DNA of 64,000 bases from Fructilactobacillus ixorae (GCF_024029915.1 NZ_CP097478.1:496001-560000); one strand, 5' to 3'. Shown: positions 29,244-38,650, counted from the first letter of the stretch. The notes: generated by a model from the letters alone, not told the origin. Translations and numbers: made by a program.

Positions 29244-29282
29244 AAAAAGGCACCGTGGTTCATCACCACGGTGCCTTTTTTT
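29244..29282 (+). terminator. Terminator after ddl
   Basis: AAAAAGGCACCGTGGT pairs with ACCACGGTGCCTTTTT around a short loop. Confidence 0.92.
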
Positions 29283-29358
29283 GGTTGACAAGGGAGCCAA
29301 AATCAAGGATAATAACATTTATTTTTTGAGATAAACTCAATTTTGGAGGAATAGAGGA

Positions 29359-30255
29359 ATGTTGGTTTTCCCCACCGATAAATTATTAGTCGAGCTTAGC
29401 CAGTTGATTAGAACGCGGCGTCAGCAACTGCATTTATCCCAAGCAGAATTAGCAAGGGGGATTTGCACCCAAACCACCATTAGTACCCTGGAGAACGGGA
29501 CGCATTTTTCGAAGTGGGAATTGGTGCCCAAGCTATTAGAGCGCCTGCACATCGAACCACAGGAATTAGAACATGCCATGCGATCCCAAGCAGCTGATGG
29601 CGAACGACAGCTTCAGCAGATTGAAACGGCCCTGTTTCAGTTTGATTTCCACCAGGCCACTGCACAACTCAACGCCATTCGCCGTGAAAATCTAGATACG
29701 AAGGCCCAACTAAGTCGTTACTATTGTTATCAAGGCCTATTGAAGGTGGTCGTAGACTCTGAACTGGATGACGCAATTGTCGCCTTTGATTTGGCGTTAA
29801 GTCGGAACCCCCCCCGGCAACATTCGTTAACCTGGGGCTGGGTTTACCTGGGCGAAGCGCTGACCTACCAACGAATGCACCTGACGAAGCGGGCCCAACG
29901 CTCGTTACAAAAGGCCTTTGGTGAATTACAGGCCCTCACCCAAGTTGTAACGCTTCCCCTAACCACGGTGGTGAAATTTGGCCTAGCGGTGGTCACCTTA
30001 GGATTACTGTTACGCCTGGATGCCGAAACACAGGCCGGGTGCCAGCGCTTACGCCACCGGTTGCAAGCCCATTATTCGTACTATTGTTTAGCCGACTTGT
30101 ACTACTTGGAGGGACTTAGTTTACAAGCCACGGGCCAGGCACAGGCGGCCAACCGATTGTTAACTCGGGCAGATCAATTGGTACATCTAAAAAATAGCAG
30201 TAAGTTTGAACGGCTCATGCAAATTTACCAACAAAAAAGGCCTGAACTGGAATAG
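29359..30255 (+). CDS. HTH regulator of the Rgg/PlcR-like (RRNPP) type
   Basis: A 298-aa cytoplasmic protein with an N-terminal XRE helix-turn-helix (about residues 10-70; LSQAELARGICTQTTISTLENG) and a long all-helical C-terminal part with TPR-like repeats (TWGWVYLGEALTYQRMHLTKRAQRSLQKAF). This is the shape of peptide-binding quorum regulators. No small secreted-peptide gene is seen beside it: 120 bases to ddl upstream, a terminator downstream. The ligand and targets are unknown. Confidence 0.82.
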   Translation: MLVFPTDKLLVELSQLIRTRRQQLHLSQAELARGICTQTTISTLENGTHFSKWELVPKLLERLHIEPQELEHAMRSQAADGERQLQQIETALFQFDFHQATAQLNAIRRENLDTKAQLSRYYCYQGLLKVVVDSELDDAIVAFDLALSRNPPRQHSLTWGWVYLGEALTYQRMHLTKRAQRSLQKAFGELQALTQVVTLPLTTVVKFGLAVVTLGLLLRLDAETQAGCQRLRHRLQAHYSYYCLADLYYLEGLSLQATGQAQAANRLLTRADQLVHLKNSSKFERLMQIYQQKRPELE

Positions 30256-30269
30256 TTCAGGCCTTTTTT
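30233..30269. terminator. Bidirectional terminator overlapping the ends of two convergent genes
   Basis: AAAAAAGGCCTGAACT (30233-30248) pairs with AGTTCAGGCCTTTTTT (30254-30269). The 5' arm lies within the last codons of the HTH regulator gene and the 3' arm reaches the stop codon of the stress-protein gene. Confidence 0.9.
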
Positions 30270-30756
30270 AGTGACTTTGTTTGCCAAGGTCGTGTTCCGA
30301 AAGCAGCTGATTTTGGAGGTTGGTTTTAACTACCAAAACATCACAAGGAGCGTTGCGGGTCACATATTCAGTAACGGATCCAATCAGAAGACGTGCCACG
30401 GCATTTAAGCCGGTCGCGCCCATGATGATTAAATCAACTTTTAAGGTTTGGGGTAACTCCTTGGCAATGATGGTTTTGGGAGCCCCGTATTCAATCGAAT
30501 AATCAACGTCAGTTAACCCGGCAGCGTGGGCCGTTTGGAGGGCCTTTTCTAGGCGGGTTTTGCTCTTTGTGGTAATTTCATCCACAATACTGGTATCAAA
30601 GCTAGAGATATCCTGGTAAGCCCGGGTATCAATGGCATGCACCAAGTGGAGGTGGGCGTGATTGCGGTTCGCAATGGCGATGGCTTTTTCAAACGCGAGT
30701 TCAGCACCGTAAGAACCGTCAACGGGAACTAAGATTTCATTGTATTCTTGTAACAT
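30268..30756 (-). CDS. Universal stress protein, UspA family
   Basis: A 162-aa protein with the UspA fold: ILVPVDGSYGAELAFEKA at the N terminus, DLIIMGATGLNAVARLLIGSVTEYV with the ATP-binding G-2x-G-9x-G-S/T motif, and APCDVLVVK at the end. It probably binds ATP. Start ATG follows GAGGTGATTATTT. Confidence 0.92.
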   Translation of the reverse strand: MLQEYNEILVPVDGSYGAELAFEKAIAIANRNHAHLHLVHAIDTRAYQDISSFDTSIVDEITTKSKTRLEKALQTAHAAGLTDVDYSIEYGAPKTIIAKELPQTLKVDLIIMGATGLNAVARLLIGSVTEYVTRNAPCDVLVVKTNLQNQLLSEHDLGKQSH

Positions 30757-30832
30757 AAATAATCACCTCATTTAGAGTAGCACCTGATTTAACCACCTTT
30801 ATTTTAACGCTCTTTGGCGGAAATAGCAGTGC

Positions 30833-31114
30833 CTAACGATTCATAAAGGGGATTAAGCAGAATTCGGGAATTAAGCACCCACCACAACCCGCAATCAAGG
30901 CAATTACCAACAGAATTTGATTGTCCAAGCAGACGGCAATCACCGTCACCAGGGCAATCAGGAGTAGGCCACTGCCACTAATGCGGAGGAGGCGTTGCAA
31001 AGCTGGGTAGCGTTCGGGATGAAACAGCAGAAAGGGCCGCTTTTGGTGGCGCAAAAAATAACTGCCATTCACGACTAGGAGAGCTGCAAAGACAAGGGCT
31101 AAGCCATTAATCAT
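30833..31114 (-). CDS. Small membrane protein of unknown function in the rarA operon
   Basis: A 93-aa product with an N-terminal membrane helix (about residues 2-18), a basic middle (RHQKRPFLLFHPERYP), and two closely spaced hydrophobic segments ending CGGCLIPEFCLIPFMNR. I do not recognise the family. AGGAGG lies 9 bases before the ATG at 31114, and the start overlaps the rarA stop by 8 bases, so it is coupled to rarA. The open frame extends upstream within rarA but without support. Confidence 0.6.
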   Translation of the reverse strand: MINGLALVFAALLVVNGSYFLRHQKRPFLLFHPERYPALQRLLRISGSGLLLIALVTVIAVCLDNQILLVIALIAGCGGCLIPEFCLIPFMNR

Positions 31115-32417
31115 GATGTTGATCCTCCTGATCCTGGTTGTGAGAAGTTGGATGGTGCTGAGCCTGCCATAACTTCTGGTACTGTTTGGCATACGCCCGC
31201 TCCATTTTCCCCGTTTCCTTAGGTTGGTAGTACTGCGCGTCTTTTAACTGGTCGGGCAAATACTGCTGGTTGACCCACCCGTTTTGAAAGTTGTGTGGGT
31301 ATTGGTAACCAGTGTGCCCCAGTTCTGTGGCGCCTTTAAAATGGGCATCACGCAGATACGGTGGAATGGCACCGTAATTACCAGACCGGACGTCCGCCAG
31401 GGCACCCTGCATGGCATCCATGGCGGAATTGGATTTGGGAGAAAGCGCCAGTTCAATGAGGACGTTGGCGACCGGAATTTGGGCCTCCGGAAGGCCCACG
31501 CGTTCGGCAGCTTGGAGGGCAGTGACGGCCCGCGCCGCAGCTGGGGGATTAGCTAGGCCGACATCTTCGTACGCGATGACCAAGAGTCGTCGGATGAGCG
31601 AGGTTAAATCGCCCGCTTCAATTAAACGCGCCGCGTAGTGCAGAGCAGCATTGGGATCAGAGCCCCGGACTGACTTTTGCAGGGCCGACAGGACGTTATA
31701 GTGGGCGTCACCGTCTTTATCCTGGGTGAGAGCCTGTTGTTGTAAACAGGCCTCGACATCACTAAGGGTGACCCGAATCTGCCCGTCGGTTTTGGGCGTT
31801 GAGCGGACGGCGAGTTCAAGGGCGTTGAGCGCGCTCCGCAAATCACCGTTGGTGCGGTGGCTGAGGAAGTTACGGGCATCGTCAGCCAGGTCGACGGGTT
31901 CCTTACCAAGCCCGCGCTCGCGATCTTGTAATGCCCGGTCAATCGCCGTGTTGATGTCAGCACTAGCCAATGGATGGACCGGAAAAATCTGGGTCCGGGA
32001 CCGAATGGCGGGACTAATGTTAATGTACGGGTTCTCGGTAGTCGCCCCGATTAAAATAATTTGGCCACTCTCTAACAGGGGGAGGAGAAAATCCTGCTTG
32101 GTTTTATCCAAGCGGTGAATTTCGTCTAACAGGAGGACAACCGTCCCACTCATTTTGGCTTCCTCTGCGACAATTTGCAGGTCTTTTTTGGTGTCCGTTG
32201 CTGCATTTAGCGAGCGAAACGCATACTGAGATGATCCGGCAATGGCACTGGCGATGCTCGTTTTCCCCGTTCCGGGCGGTCCGTAGAGAATCATCGAGGA
32301 GAGGAGGTGAGCCTTAACCATGCGGTTGATGATTTTGCCGGGTCCCACCAAGTCAGCTTGCCCGACGATTTCTTCAATTTTAGTTGGTCGCATGCGATAG
32401 GCAAGTGGTTTTTGCAT
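31107..32417 (-). CDS. rarA: Replication-associated recombination protein A (RarA/MgsA AAA+ ATPase)
   Basis: Clamp-loader-like ATPase acting at stalled forks. The 436-aa protein has LAYRMRP near the N terminus, Walker A ILYGPPGTGKTS, Walker B LLLDEIHRLDK, sensor GATTENP and arginine-finger region, then the C-terminal tetramerisation part with GHTGYQYPHNF. Start ATG 32417 lies 7 bases after GAGG; a TTG at 32423 would abut it. Between yueI and a small membrane gene. Confidence 0.94.
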   Translation of the reverse strand: MQKPLAYRMRPTKIEEIVGQADLVGPGKIINRMVKAHLLSSMILYGPPGTGKTSIASAIAGSSQYAFRSLNAATDTKKDLQIVAEEAKMSGTVVLLLDEIHRLDKTKQDFLLPLLESGQIILIGATTENPYINISPAIRSRTQIFPVHPLASADINTAIDRALQDRERGLGKEPVDLADDARNFLSHRTNGDLRSALNALELAVRSTPKTDGQIRVTLSDVEACLQQQALTQDKDGDAHYNVLSALQKSVRGSDPNAALHYAARLIEAGDLTSLIRRLLVIAYEDVGLANPPAAARAVTALQAAERVGLPEAQIPVANVLIELALSPKSNSAMDAMQGALADVRSGNYGAIPPYLRDAHFKGATELGHTGYQYPHNFQNGWVNQQYLPDQLKDAQYYQPKETGKMERAYAKQYQKLWQAQHHPTSHNQDQEDQHHD

Positions 32418-32439
32418 ATTCAAGCCTCATTAGAAATGA

Positions 32440-32886
32440 TTAGTGATGAAAAAGACGGTGCCAAAATGAAGGGGTCTTGTCAGGTTTAGCGGTGGGTTCG
32501 GGGGTTGTTTTAAATTGGACGTCGGCAACGTTAAGCGCCGTTGCAGCTGCCACCACAATCCCGGCTTGTTCCGGTTCCGTTCCATATTCGGCACTGTTTT
32601 TTAAAGTATACTTTGCGTGCAGACGTGCTGCAATTTTGAGGTAGGGACTCTGGTCCGCTTGGGGTAAATTACCATTAATTAGTAATCCGTAATCAGAGTG
32701 GTCCTTTAGGAGCGCTTCGACCTGAGTCGGGGCTTCTGGATTAGTTACAGCGGCTACGGGAATCACTAGGGCGACTCGTTCACGAAAGGTTCCAAGGTAG
32801 CGCCGTTGTTCATCCGGATTAATTTGGGGGGTTCCACCATTAATGGCCTGATCCAGTCGGGCTTGAACATTATTTTCGGTTGGCAT
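32440..32886 (-). CDS. YueI family protein (DUF1694)
   Basis: A 148-aa protein with RYLGTFRERVALVIPVAA, GLLINGNLP and AKYTLKNSAEYGTEP, the DUF1694 pattern. Function unknown. The tail (SFWHRLFHH) is basic and aromatic. AGGAGG precedes two adjacent ATGs; the second (32886) has the better spacing. It is 22 bases before rarA, so the two are probably cotranscribed. Confidence 0.82.
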   Translation of the reverse strand: MPTENNVQARLDQAINGGTPQINPDEQRRYLGTFRERVALVIPVAAVTNPEAPTQVEALLKDHSDYGLLINGNLPQADQSPYLKIAARLHAKYTLKNSAEYGTEPEQAGIVVAAATALNVADVQFKTTPEPTAKPDKTPSFWHRLFHH

Positions 32887-32944
32887 CATTGTCCTCCTTT
32901 AACATGGTTGGTTAGGTTTCATTGTAACATCAAACGCAGGATAA

Positions 32945-32974
32945 CAAAAAAGCGACCTCGCACGAGATCGCTTT
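32945..32974 (-). terminator. Terminator after rpsD (minus strand)
   Basis: AAGCGA-C-CTCG and CGAG-A-TCGCTT form a stem with one mismatch; on the minus strand it ends in T6. Confidence 0.8.
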
Positions 32975-32987
32975 GAGCGGCACTTTT

Positions 32988-33593
32988 TTAACGGTTGTAA
33001 AATTCAACCACGAGAGAAGTGTCAATGTTAGCATTCAATTCATCTGGTTGTGGTAGGCGCGTTAAGGAACCTTCCAACTTATCAGCGTCGAAAGAAACAT
33101 AAGTTGGGCGACTAACTACCGCTTCAACAGCTTCTTTGATGATGGCTAAATTCTTGGACTTTTCGCGAACCCCAATTACTTGACCAGGTTCAACTTCGTA
33201 AGAGGGAATGTCAACGCGCTTGCCGTCAACCGTAATGTGACCGTGGTTAACTAATTGCCGTGCTTGCCGACGAGTAGTAGCTAACCCTAATCGGTAGACA
33301 ACGTTATCAAGCCGTTGTTCCAACTTAATTTCGAAGTTATCACCGTGCTTACCTTCCCGAATTTTACCAGCCTTTAAGAAAAGGGAGTAAAATTGACGTT
33401 CCGTTAAGCCGTACATGTAACGCATCTTTTGCTTTTCACGGAGTTGAATCCCATATTCAGAAAGCTTTTGACGCCGACCTTGACCGTGCATACCAGGAGC
33501 GTAAGGACGACGTTGTAATTCCTTACCAGTTCCTGATAAAGAAATGCCAAGGCGCCGAGAAATTCTCCAGCTTGGTCCAGTATATCTAGACAT
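32988..33593 (-). CDS. rpsD: 30S ribosomal protein S4
   Basis: Primary 16S rRNA binder of the small subunit, 201 aa. [29 protein letters not shown], the S4 RNA-binding domain [27 protein letters not shown], and VEFYNR at the end. Zinc cysteines are absent (zinc-independent form). Monocistronic, as in other Firmicutes, with a long structured leader. TGGAGGA precedes the ATG at 33593. Confidence 0.97.
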   Translation of the reverse strand: MSRYTGPSWRISRRLGISLSGTGKELQRRPYAPGMHGQGRRQKLSEYGIQLREKQKMRYMYGLTERQFYSLFLKAGKIREGKHGDNFEIKLEQRLDNVVYRLGLATTRRQARQLVNHGHITVDGKRVDIPSYEVEPGQVIGVREKSKNLAIIKEAVEAVVSRPTYVSFDADKLEGSLTRLPQPDELNANIDTSLVVEFYNR

Positions 33594-33596
33594 AAA

Positions 33597-33757
33597 TAAA
33601 TCCTCCAATAAAATAATTTGGAGTAAAATAACCAAATGTACATTTAGTATTCGTGCATATCTCTCAGAACTTTCACCTTAGCAGCCGGTGGGTTACTAAT
33701 TAAACTATTCTAATGATAGCAAAGACATGTTGACGAGCTTACCATGTACCGCTGCAT
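33597..33757 (-). promoter_or_regulatory. Probable autoregulatory rpsD leader
   Basis: The roughly 160-base untranslated leader between the putative promoter and rpsD holds long-range pairing: GCAGC-G-GG early (complement of 33749-33755) with CCGGCTGC about 65 bases later (complement of 33681-33688). The palindrome AATGTACATT lies nearer the gene. Firmicute rpsD leaders are known S4-binding autoregulatory RNAs. I infer the same here but could not fold it. Confidence 0.4.
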
Positions 33758-33758
33758 T

Positions 33759-33786
33759 ATTTTACACATAAACCATTTTAGGGTAA
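33759..33786 (-). promoter_or_regulatory. Candidate promoter of rpsD (minus strand)
   Basis: On the minus strand: TTACCC (complement of 33781-33786), 16-base spacer, TAAAAT (complement of 33759-33764) preceded by TGTG. Confidence 0.45.
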
Positions 33787-33856
33787 TTTGATCCCGCTGT
33801 CAATGAAAGGGGTGGTTTTTCTCGGAGGCGAGCTGCTTTACGGGGCCTTTCTATGG

Positions 33857-33862
33857 TATAAT
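33857..33862 (+). promoter_or_regulatory. Extended -10 promoter of ezrA
   Basis: TGGTATAAT ending at 33862, 62 bases before the ezrA ATG; -35 candidate TGCTTT at 33834-33839 with 17-base spacing. The 328-base stretch between rpsD and ezrA otherwise holds only the rpsD leader and promoter. Confidence 0.6.
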
Positions 33863-33924
33863 TCAATCAGCAACCTGAGAGCGAAAATCAGTTCACAAAT
33901 CTAATTAGGCAAAGGTCGGAAATC

Positions 33925-35634
33925 ATGTTAAACGTTATTATTGGGATTATCGTGATCGTGGTAATTATTTACATTGCAATCGTGCTGTACCAAAAGACTT
34001 TGTTAAAGCAGGGCAAAACCATGGAGGCGGAATTAAACCGGCTCCAGCAGCTGGATTTACCCGAGCAGTTAACCAAGGTGAAGCAGCTCGTGCTAACAGG
34101 GGACTCGTTAACTCGGTTAGAAACGGCCGAACGGGATTACGAACAGGTGCGCCAGTCTCAGTTTCCCCAAATTGCCCAGGACCTAACGGCAGCAGAGCAA
34201 GCCGGCAAGGGGCTCAACTTCTTAAAAACGCGGGATGACATTGACAATGCGCACGCAGAACTCGAATCTGCCGCGAAGACCCTCGACCAGGTGCAAGCAA
34301 CGCTGGGCAATCTGCAAAAAATGGAACAGAAACACCAGCAGGCCGTGGTCGAGTTACAAACAAACTATCAAAAGCTGCGGACGACGTTATTAAATGATAA
34401 CAGCGCGTACGGTCCGGCGCTTGATGCGCTAGAACAGCAATTATCAGACATTGAAGCCCAGTTTGCCGAGTTTACCACTTTGACGCAGCAAGGGGACCAT
34501 CAAACGGCCGAAAAATTACTGGTGAATTTAAAAGAAGCAACGACGAGACTTGAGCAGCAGATGCGCACGATTCCAGAATTATACCAGTTGAATCACGTTC
34601 AGTTTGTGAACCAACTGATGGAAATCAAGTCATCCTATGCTAAGGCAAAGGCAGAGGGCTTTTGCTTTGCGAATGACGTGTTTCCAGCGACCTTGCAAGA
34701 GTTGCACGAGGCGGTTCAGGCTAATTTAGAAAATATCAAGCACCTTGATTTGGACGTTGTCAAAGATCAGGACCAAGTGATTAGTGAGCAAATTAATGGT
34801 TTGTATGATCAACTGGAAGCCGAGATGAAGGCCCGCTTATACGTCGATAAACACGCCCCGGTGATTGCTCAGTTTATCCAACATGCCCACCGGCAGAACC
34901 AGACGTTGAGAGCCGAACTAGAGAGGCTTAGTCATAACTACTCTTTGGAACACGATGAACAAGCAACTGCGACGGGACTGGGAGAGCAGATTGACCTGAT
35001 TAATCAAAAATACCAGGACGATCAACAGCAGATCACCGACCAGCGTGCCGTCTATTCTCAAATCGCTACCGACCTCAAGCAGTTTCACCAGGACTTAACT
35101 AAAATTGAAGAGAAGCAACGAGCTTTGAACGCTTCAATTGCGGACTTTAGTGCCGAAGAGCAACGGGCGCATCAAGTTTTAGACGATTTGACGTCCGAGT
35201 TACATGCAATTCGCCGGCGGATTGATAATTTGAATCTTCCGGGTATTCCAGCTGATTACACTGAGTATTTTGACGTTGTTGCGAACGAAGTCCAACATTT
35301 GAAAGCCACGATGAATAAAGTTAAGATTAGTATGGATGACGTACAGAAGCAGTTGACGCAGATTCAACACGACCGGGACACGTTACAGACGAAAACGAAT
35401 GATTTGATTGATCAAGCAGCGTTAGCTGAACAAGTGATTCAGTATGCGAATCGCTATGCTGCAACAAACCCCGCAGTCTCCAGTGCCATTCAAACAGCAC
35501 AACATCAGTTTGATGATGATTATCAATACGAAGCGAGTTTAGCGACCATTGCGAATGCCCTTGACCAGGCAGAACCGGGGGCCTTTAATCGCATCGAAGA
35601 GAACTATTATAAGAACAAAGCCCAAGCAAATTAA
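33925..35634 (+). CDS. ezrA: Septation ring formation regulator EzrA
   Basis: Membrane-anchored negative regulator of FtsZ ring assembly. The 569-aa protein has a single N-terminal membrane helix (about residues 4-22) followed by long coiled coils rich in Gln, Leu, Glu and Ala, with the spectrin-like repeat layout. FANDVFPATLQEL and YKNKAQAN at the end fit the family. It precedes the desulfurase-thiI pair, as in Bacillus. Confidence 0.93.
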   Translation: MLNVIIGIIVIVVIIYIAIVLYQKTLLKQGKTMEAELNRLQQLDLPEQLTKVKQLVLTGDSLTRLETAERDYEQVRQSQFPQIAQDLTAAEQAGKGLNFLKTRDDIDNAHAELESAAKTLDQVQATLGNLQKMEQKHQQAVVELQTNYQKLRTTLLNDNSAYGPALDALEQQLSDIEAQFAEFTTLTQQGDHQTAEKLLVNLKEATTRLEQQMRTIPELYQLNHVQFVNQLMEIKSSYAKAKAEGFCFANDVFPATLQELHEAVQANLENIKHLDLDVVKDQDQVISEQINGLYDQLEAEMKARLYVDKHAPVIAQFIQHAHRQNQTLRAELERLSHNYSLEHDEQATATGLGEQIDLINQKYQDDQQQITDQRAVYSQIATDLKQFHQDLTKIEEKQRALNASIADFSAEEQRAHQVLDDLTSELHAIRRRIDNLNLPGIPADYTEYFDVVANEVQHLKATMNKVKISMDDVQKQLTQIQHDRDTLQTKTNDLIDQAALAEQVIQYANRYAATNPAVSSAIQTAQHQFDDDYQYEASLATIANALDQAEPGAFNRIEENYYKNKAQAN

Positions 35635-35645
35635 ACCAATGAGAG

Positions 35646-35680
35646 CCAGGTCGCAACTATGCGCGACCTGGTTTCGTTTT
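35646..35680 (+). terminator. Terminator between ezrA and the cysteine desulfurase gene
   Basis: CCAGGTCGC (35646-35654) pairs with GCGACCTGG (35663-35671), then TTCGTTTTT. Confidence 0.7.
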
Positions 35681-35700
35681 TGAGGAGGAGCTCAGAGAGC

Positions 35701-36846
35701 ATGATTTATTTTGATAACAGTGCGACTACGAAGGTGGATCCATCCGTTCTAGCTACCTATCAACAGGTCAGTGAAAATTACTGGGGGAATCCGTCTAGTT
35801 TGCATAACTTTGGTGAAAAAGCCGAGCAGTTGCTACGCCAATCACGCCGTCAGATTGCCACACAATTAGGGGTACAACCGACAGAAATTTACTTCACGAG
35901 TGGTGGAACGGAGGGCGATAACTGGGTCTTAAAGGGAACCGCCTTTGCTAAACGCCAGTTTGGTCGGCACCTGATCACGACCGAAGTCGAACATGATGCC
36001 GTGAAGCAGTCAATGCAGCGGTTAGCTGAACTTGGATTTGAAATCACTTACTTGCCGGTGGATGGGGAAGGCCGGGTTAACCCCGCCGACCTGGCTACTG
36101 CTATTCGTCCGGAGACAACCCTCGTGTCGGTGATGGCAGTTAATAATGAGATGGGGGCGGTGCAACCGTTGGACGAACTGGCAGCAGTGTTAGCGGATCA
36201 CCCTAAAATTCACTTTCACGTTGATGCCGTCCAGGGAATTGGGAAGGGCTTGCACCAACTGATTTTTAACGACCGGGTTGATTTTATAACCTTTTCCGGC
36301 CATAAATTTCATGCTCCCCGCGGCGTTGGGTTTATTTACGCGCGGACCGGTAAATACCTCATGCCCCTTTTCGATGGTGGGGGACAAGAACGGGGACAAC
36401 GGAGCGGGACGGAAAACCTGCCCGCAATTGCGGCCATGGCGAAAGCGGTCCGGCTAGTCAAGGACCATGAGGAACAAACGGTTGCACACGAGCAGGGCCT
36501 CCGCCGGGCGTTACGTGATTATCTCCAGCAGTTTGCAAAGGTCCACCTCTTTTCAGGAACCGGTTCGCACTTTGCCCCCCACATCCTGTGCTTTGCAATT
36601 GAGGGTGTAAAGGGGGAAACAATCGTGCACACGTTTGAGGAAGCTGAAATCTACCTCTCGACGACCAGTGCATGTTCGTCGAAAAAAGGGGAAACTTCTA
36701 GTACACTAAGAGCAATGGGAGTTAATCCAGAAATTGCGAAAGGCGCCGTTCGGATTTCACTCAGTGATCAAAATACGATGGCTGAGGTGGAACAGTTTAA
36801 AACGGTCTTTGCCCGGCTCTATGAGCAATTTAAAGCCCTCAGTTAA
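35701..36846 (+). CDS. nifZ: Cysteine desulfurase (NifS/IscS family), partner of ThiI
   Basis: PLP enzyme that takes sulfur from cysteine and passes it on as persulfide. The 381-aa protein has YFDNSATTKVDP, the PLP lysine in TFSGHKFHAPRGVG, and the active cysteine in STTSACSSKKG. Directly upstream of thiI with a 35-base gap, it most likely feeds tRNA 4-thiouridine synthesis. ATG 35701 follows GAGGAGG at 12 bases; the longer frame starts within the terminator. Confidence 0.88.
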   Translation: MIYFDNSATTKVDPSVLATYQQVSENYWGNPSSLHNFGEKAEQLLRQSRRQIATQLGVQPTEIYFTSGGTEGDNWVLKGTAFAKRQFGRHLITTEVEHDAVKQSMQRLAELGFEITYLPVDGEGRVNPADLATAIRPETTLVSVMAVNNEMGAVQPLDELAAVLADHPKIHFHVDAVQGIGKGLHQLIFNDRVDFITFSGHKFHAPRGVGFIYARTGKYLMPLFDGGGQERGQRSGTENLPAIAAMAKAVRLVKDHEEQTVAHEQGLRRALRDYLQQFAKVHLFSGTGSHFAPHILCFAIEGVKGETIVHTFEEAEIYLSTTSACSSKKGETSSTLRAMGVNPEIAKGAVRISLSDQNTMAEVEQFKTVFARLYEQFKALS

Positions 36847-36881
36847 AACCACCTTACGATTAAAGGAAGTGACACAAGGTA

Positions 36882-38105
36882 ATGGAATACAGTGAAATTA
36901 TGGTTCGCTACGGAGAACTCTCTACGAAGGGAAAAAATCGCAAGGAGTTCATCCGGCAGTTAGGCCAAAACATTCGGAACGTTTTAAAGCCGTTTCCAGC
37001 GGTGGTTGTCAAAGCCCAACGGGATCGGTTACACGTGCTGTTACACGGGCAAGCAGCGACACCGGTGCTGACGGCACTGCAGAAGGTGTTTGGGATTGAA
37101 ACCTTCTCGCCGGTAGTTAAGTTACCTAAGGATGCCAGTTTGGAAACCATTCAAACGACGGCAGCTACGATGATCCAGGAGCACTACCAACCGGGGCAAA
37201 CCTTTAAGATTGCCACCCGGCGCCAAAATAAAAATTATCCCCTTAACACTTATGGGATCGACGACGGAGTGGGAAGCTACATTTTAAAGCAGTTTCCCAA
37301 GATGCAGGTTGAAATGAAACACCCTGATTTTAAACTGCAGATTGACGTGCGACTGAGCGGGATTTACCTTTCGAGCGTCACCATTCCGGGGGCAATTGGG
37401 TTACCGGTCGGAACCGGCGGTCGGGCCACGATGATGTTGTCTGGCGGGATCGATTCTCCAGTAGCAGCCTACATGGCGATGAAACGGGGTGTTAAAGTGG
37501 ATATGATTCACTTTTTCAGTCCCCCATACACGAGCCAACAAGCGCTTGCAAAGGCCAAGGATCTGGCAGCAAAACTAGCCGCCTTTGGAGGCACGATTGA
37601 TTTTATCCAAGTCCCCTTTACCAAAGTTCAAGAAACCGTGAAGGAACAGGTGCCCGAGGGGTATCTGATGACGATTCAGCGTCGGATGATGTTGCGGTTG
37701 GCGGCTGCCATTACGCTGGACCGGCACTGCAACGGGGTCTTTACGGGAGAATCGCTGGGACAAGTAGCTTCACAGACGTTGGAAAGCATGCGCGTAATTA
37801 ACGACGTCACTTCGTTACCAGTTTTACGCCCGTTATTATCGCTGGATAAAACGGAAATTATTAAAATTGCTAGAGACATTGATACTTATGATTTATCCAT
37901 CATGCCCTTTGAAGATTGCTGTACGATTTTCACGCCGCCCACCCCAAAGACCAAACCCGATCTAGAAAAAACCCGAAACTTTGAGCAATTAATTGACGTC
38001 GATGGGTTGATGAATGAGGCACTGGCCGGGATTGAGGTTACCAAGATTAACGTTGGAGATGACTACCTCAACGCCCAAGAAGACGTGTTTGCTGAACTAC
38101 TATAA
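36882..38105 (+). CDS. thiI: tRNA 4-thiouridine synthase ThiI
   Basis: Adenylates U8 of tRNA and inserts sulfur. The 407-aa protein has an N-terminal ferredoxin-like/THUMP part (residues about 1-165) and the PP-loop [15 protein letters not shown], then [16 protein letters not shown] and CCTIFTPP. It lacks the C-terminal rhodanese domain of the E. coli protein, as expected for Firmicutes, where a dedicated desulfurase supplies sulfur. Confidence 0.94.
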   Translation: MEYSEIMVRYGELSTKGKNRKEFIRQLGQNIRNVLKPFPAVVVKAQRDRLHVLLHGQAATPVLTALQKVFGIETFSPVVKLPKDASLETIQTTAATMIQEHYQPGQTFKIATRRQNKNYPLNTYGIDDGVGSYILKQFPKMQVEMKHPDFKLQIDVRLSGIYLSSVTIPGAIGLPVGTGGRATMMLSGGIDSPVAAYMAMKRGVKVDMIHFFSPPYTSQQALAKAKDLAAKLAAFGGTIDFIQVPFTKVQETVKEQVPEGYLMTIQRRMMLRLAAAITLDRHCNGVFTGESLGQVASQTLESMRVINDVTSLPVLRPLLSLDKTEIIKIARDIDTYDLSIMPFEDCCTIFTPPTPKTKPDLEKTRNFEQLIDVDGLMNEALAGIEVTKINVGDDYLNAQEDVFAELL

Positions 38106-38138
38106 AAGTCAGTGAGAACACAACCAGGAGGAATAACC

Positions 38139-38633
38139 ATGCAAGTGAAGTTAATGGCGCAAACGGTATCGTTATTAGGAACCCCACCCGCTGTGGGGGA
38201 TTTATTGCCCGATTTTACGGTGATTAATGATCAGGGCCAACCAGTTACTGCACCAGATTTACTAGGCAAGCTTATGGTGCTGTGTGCAGTTCCAGATTTG
38301 AATACGGACGTTTGTAGTCTAGAAACCAAAAAATTTAACCAGCAGGCAGATCAATTTCCAAAGGCCCGGTTTGTAACGATCTCCAACAATCGGCTCGCGG
38401 AACAAACCGATTGGTGTGCGGCTGAGGGCGTGCAAAACCTGGAGATTTTGTCAGATGAACCGGGCTCGTTCGGTAAGGCAACCGGGTTATACATTCCCAG
38501 CTTTAAACGCCTGGCGCGGGCGGTGTTTGTGGTAAATGCCGAAGGGCAGATTACCTACGAAGAAGTGTTAGCACAGGTTGCCTCCGAGCCGGATTATGCC
38601 GCTGCCGTAAACGCGTTACAACAACTGTACTAG
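38139..38633 (+). CDS. tpx: Thiol peroxidase (Tpx-type peroxiredoxin)
   Basis: Reduces hydroperoxides with electrons from thioredoxin. The 164-aa protein has the peroxidatic cysteine in VPDLNTDVCSLETKKF and a second cysteine in EQTDWCAAEGV that fits the resolving Cys of Tpx. ATG 38139 follows CCAGGAGGAATAACC; the frame opens 27 bases upstream at a GTG with no ribosome-binding site. Confidence 0.9.
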   Translation: MQVKLMAQTVSLLGTPPAVGDLLPDFTVINDQGQPVTAPDLLGKLMVLCAVPDLNTDVCSLETKKFNQQADQFPKARFVTISNNRLAEQTDWCAAEGVQNLEILSDEPGSFGKATGLYIPSFKRLARAVFVVNAEGQITYEEVLAQVASEPDYAAAVNALQQLY

Positions 38634-38650
38634 GCTGCGTTTAAAAGTAG

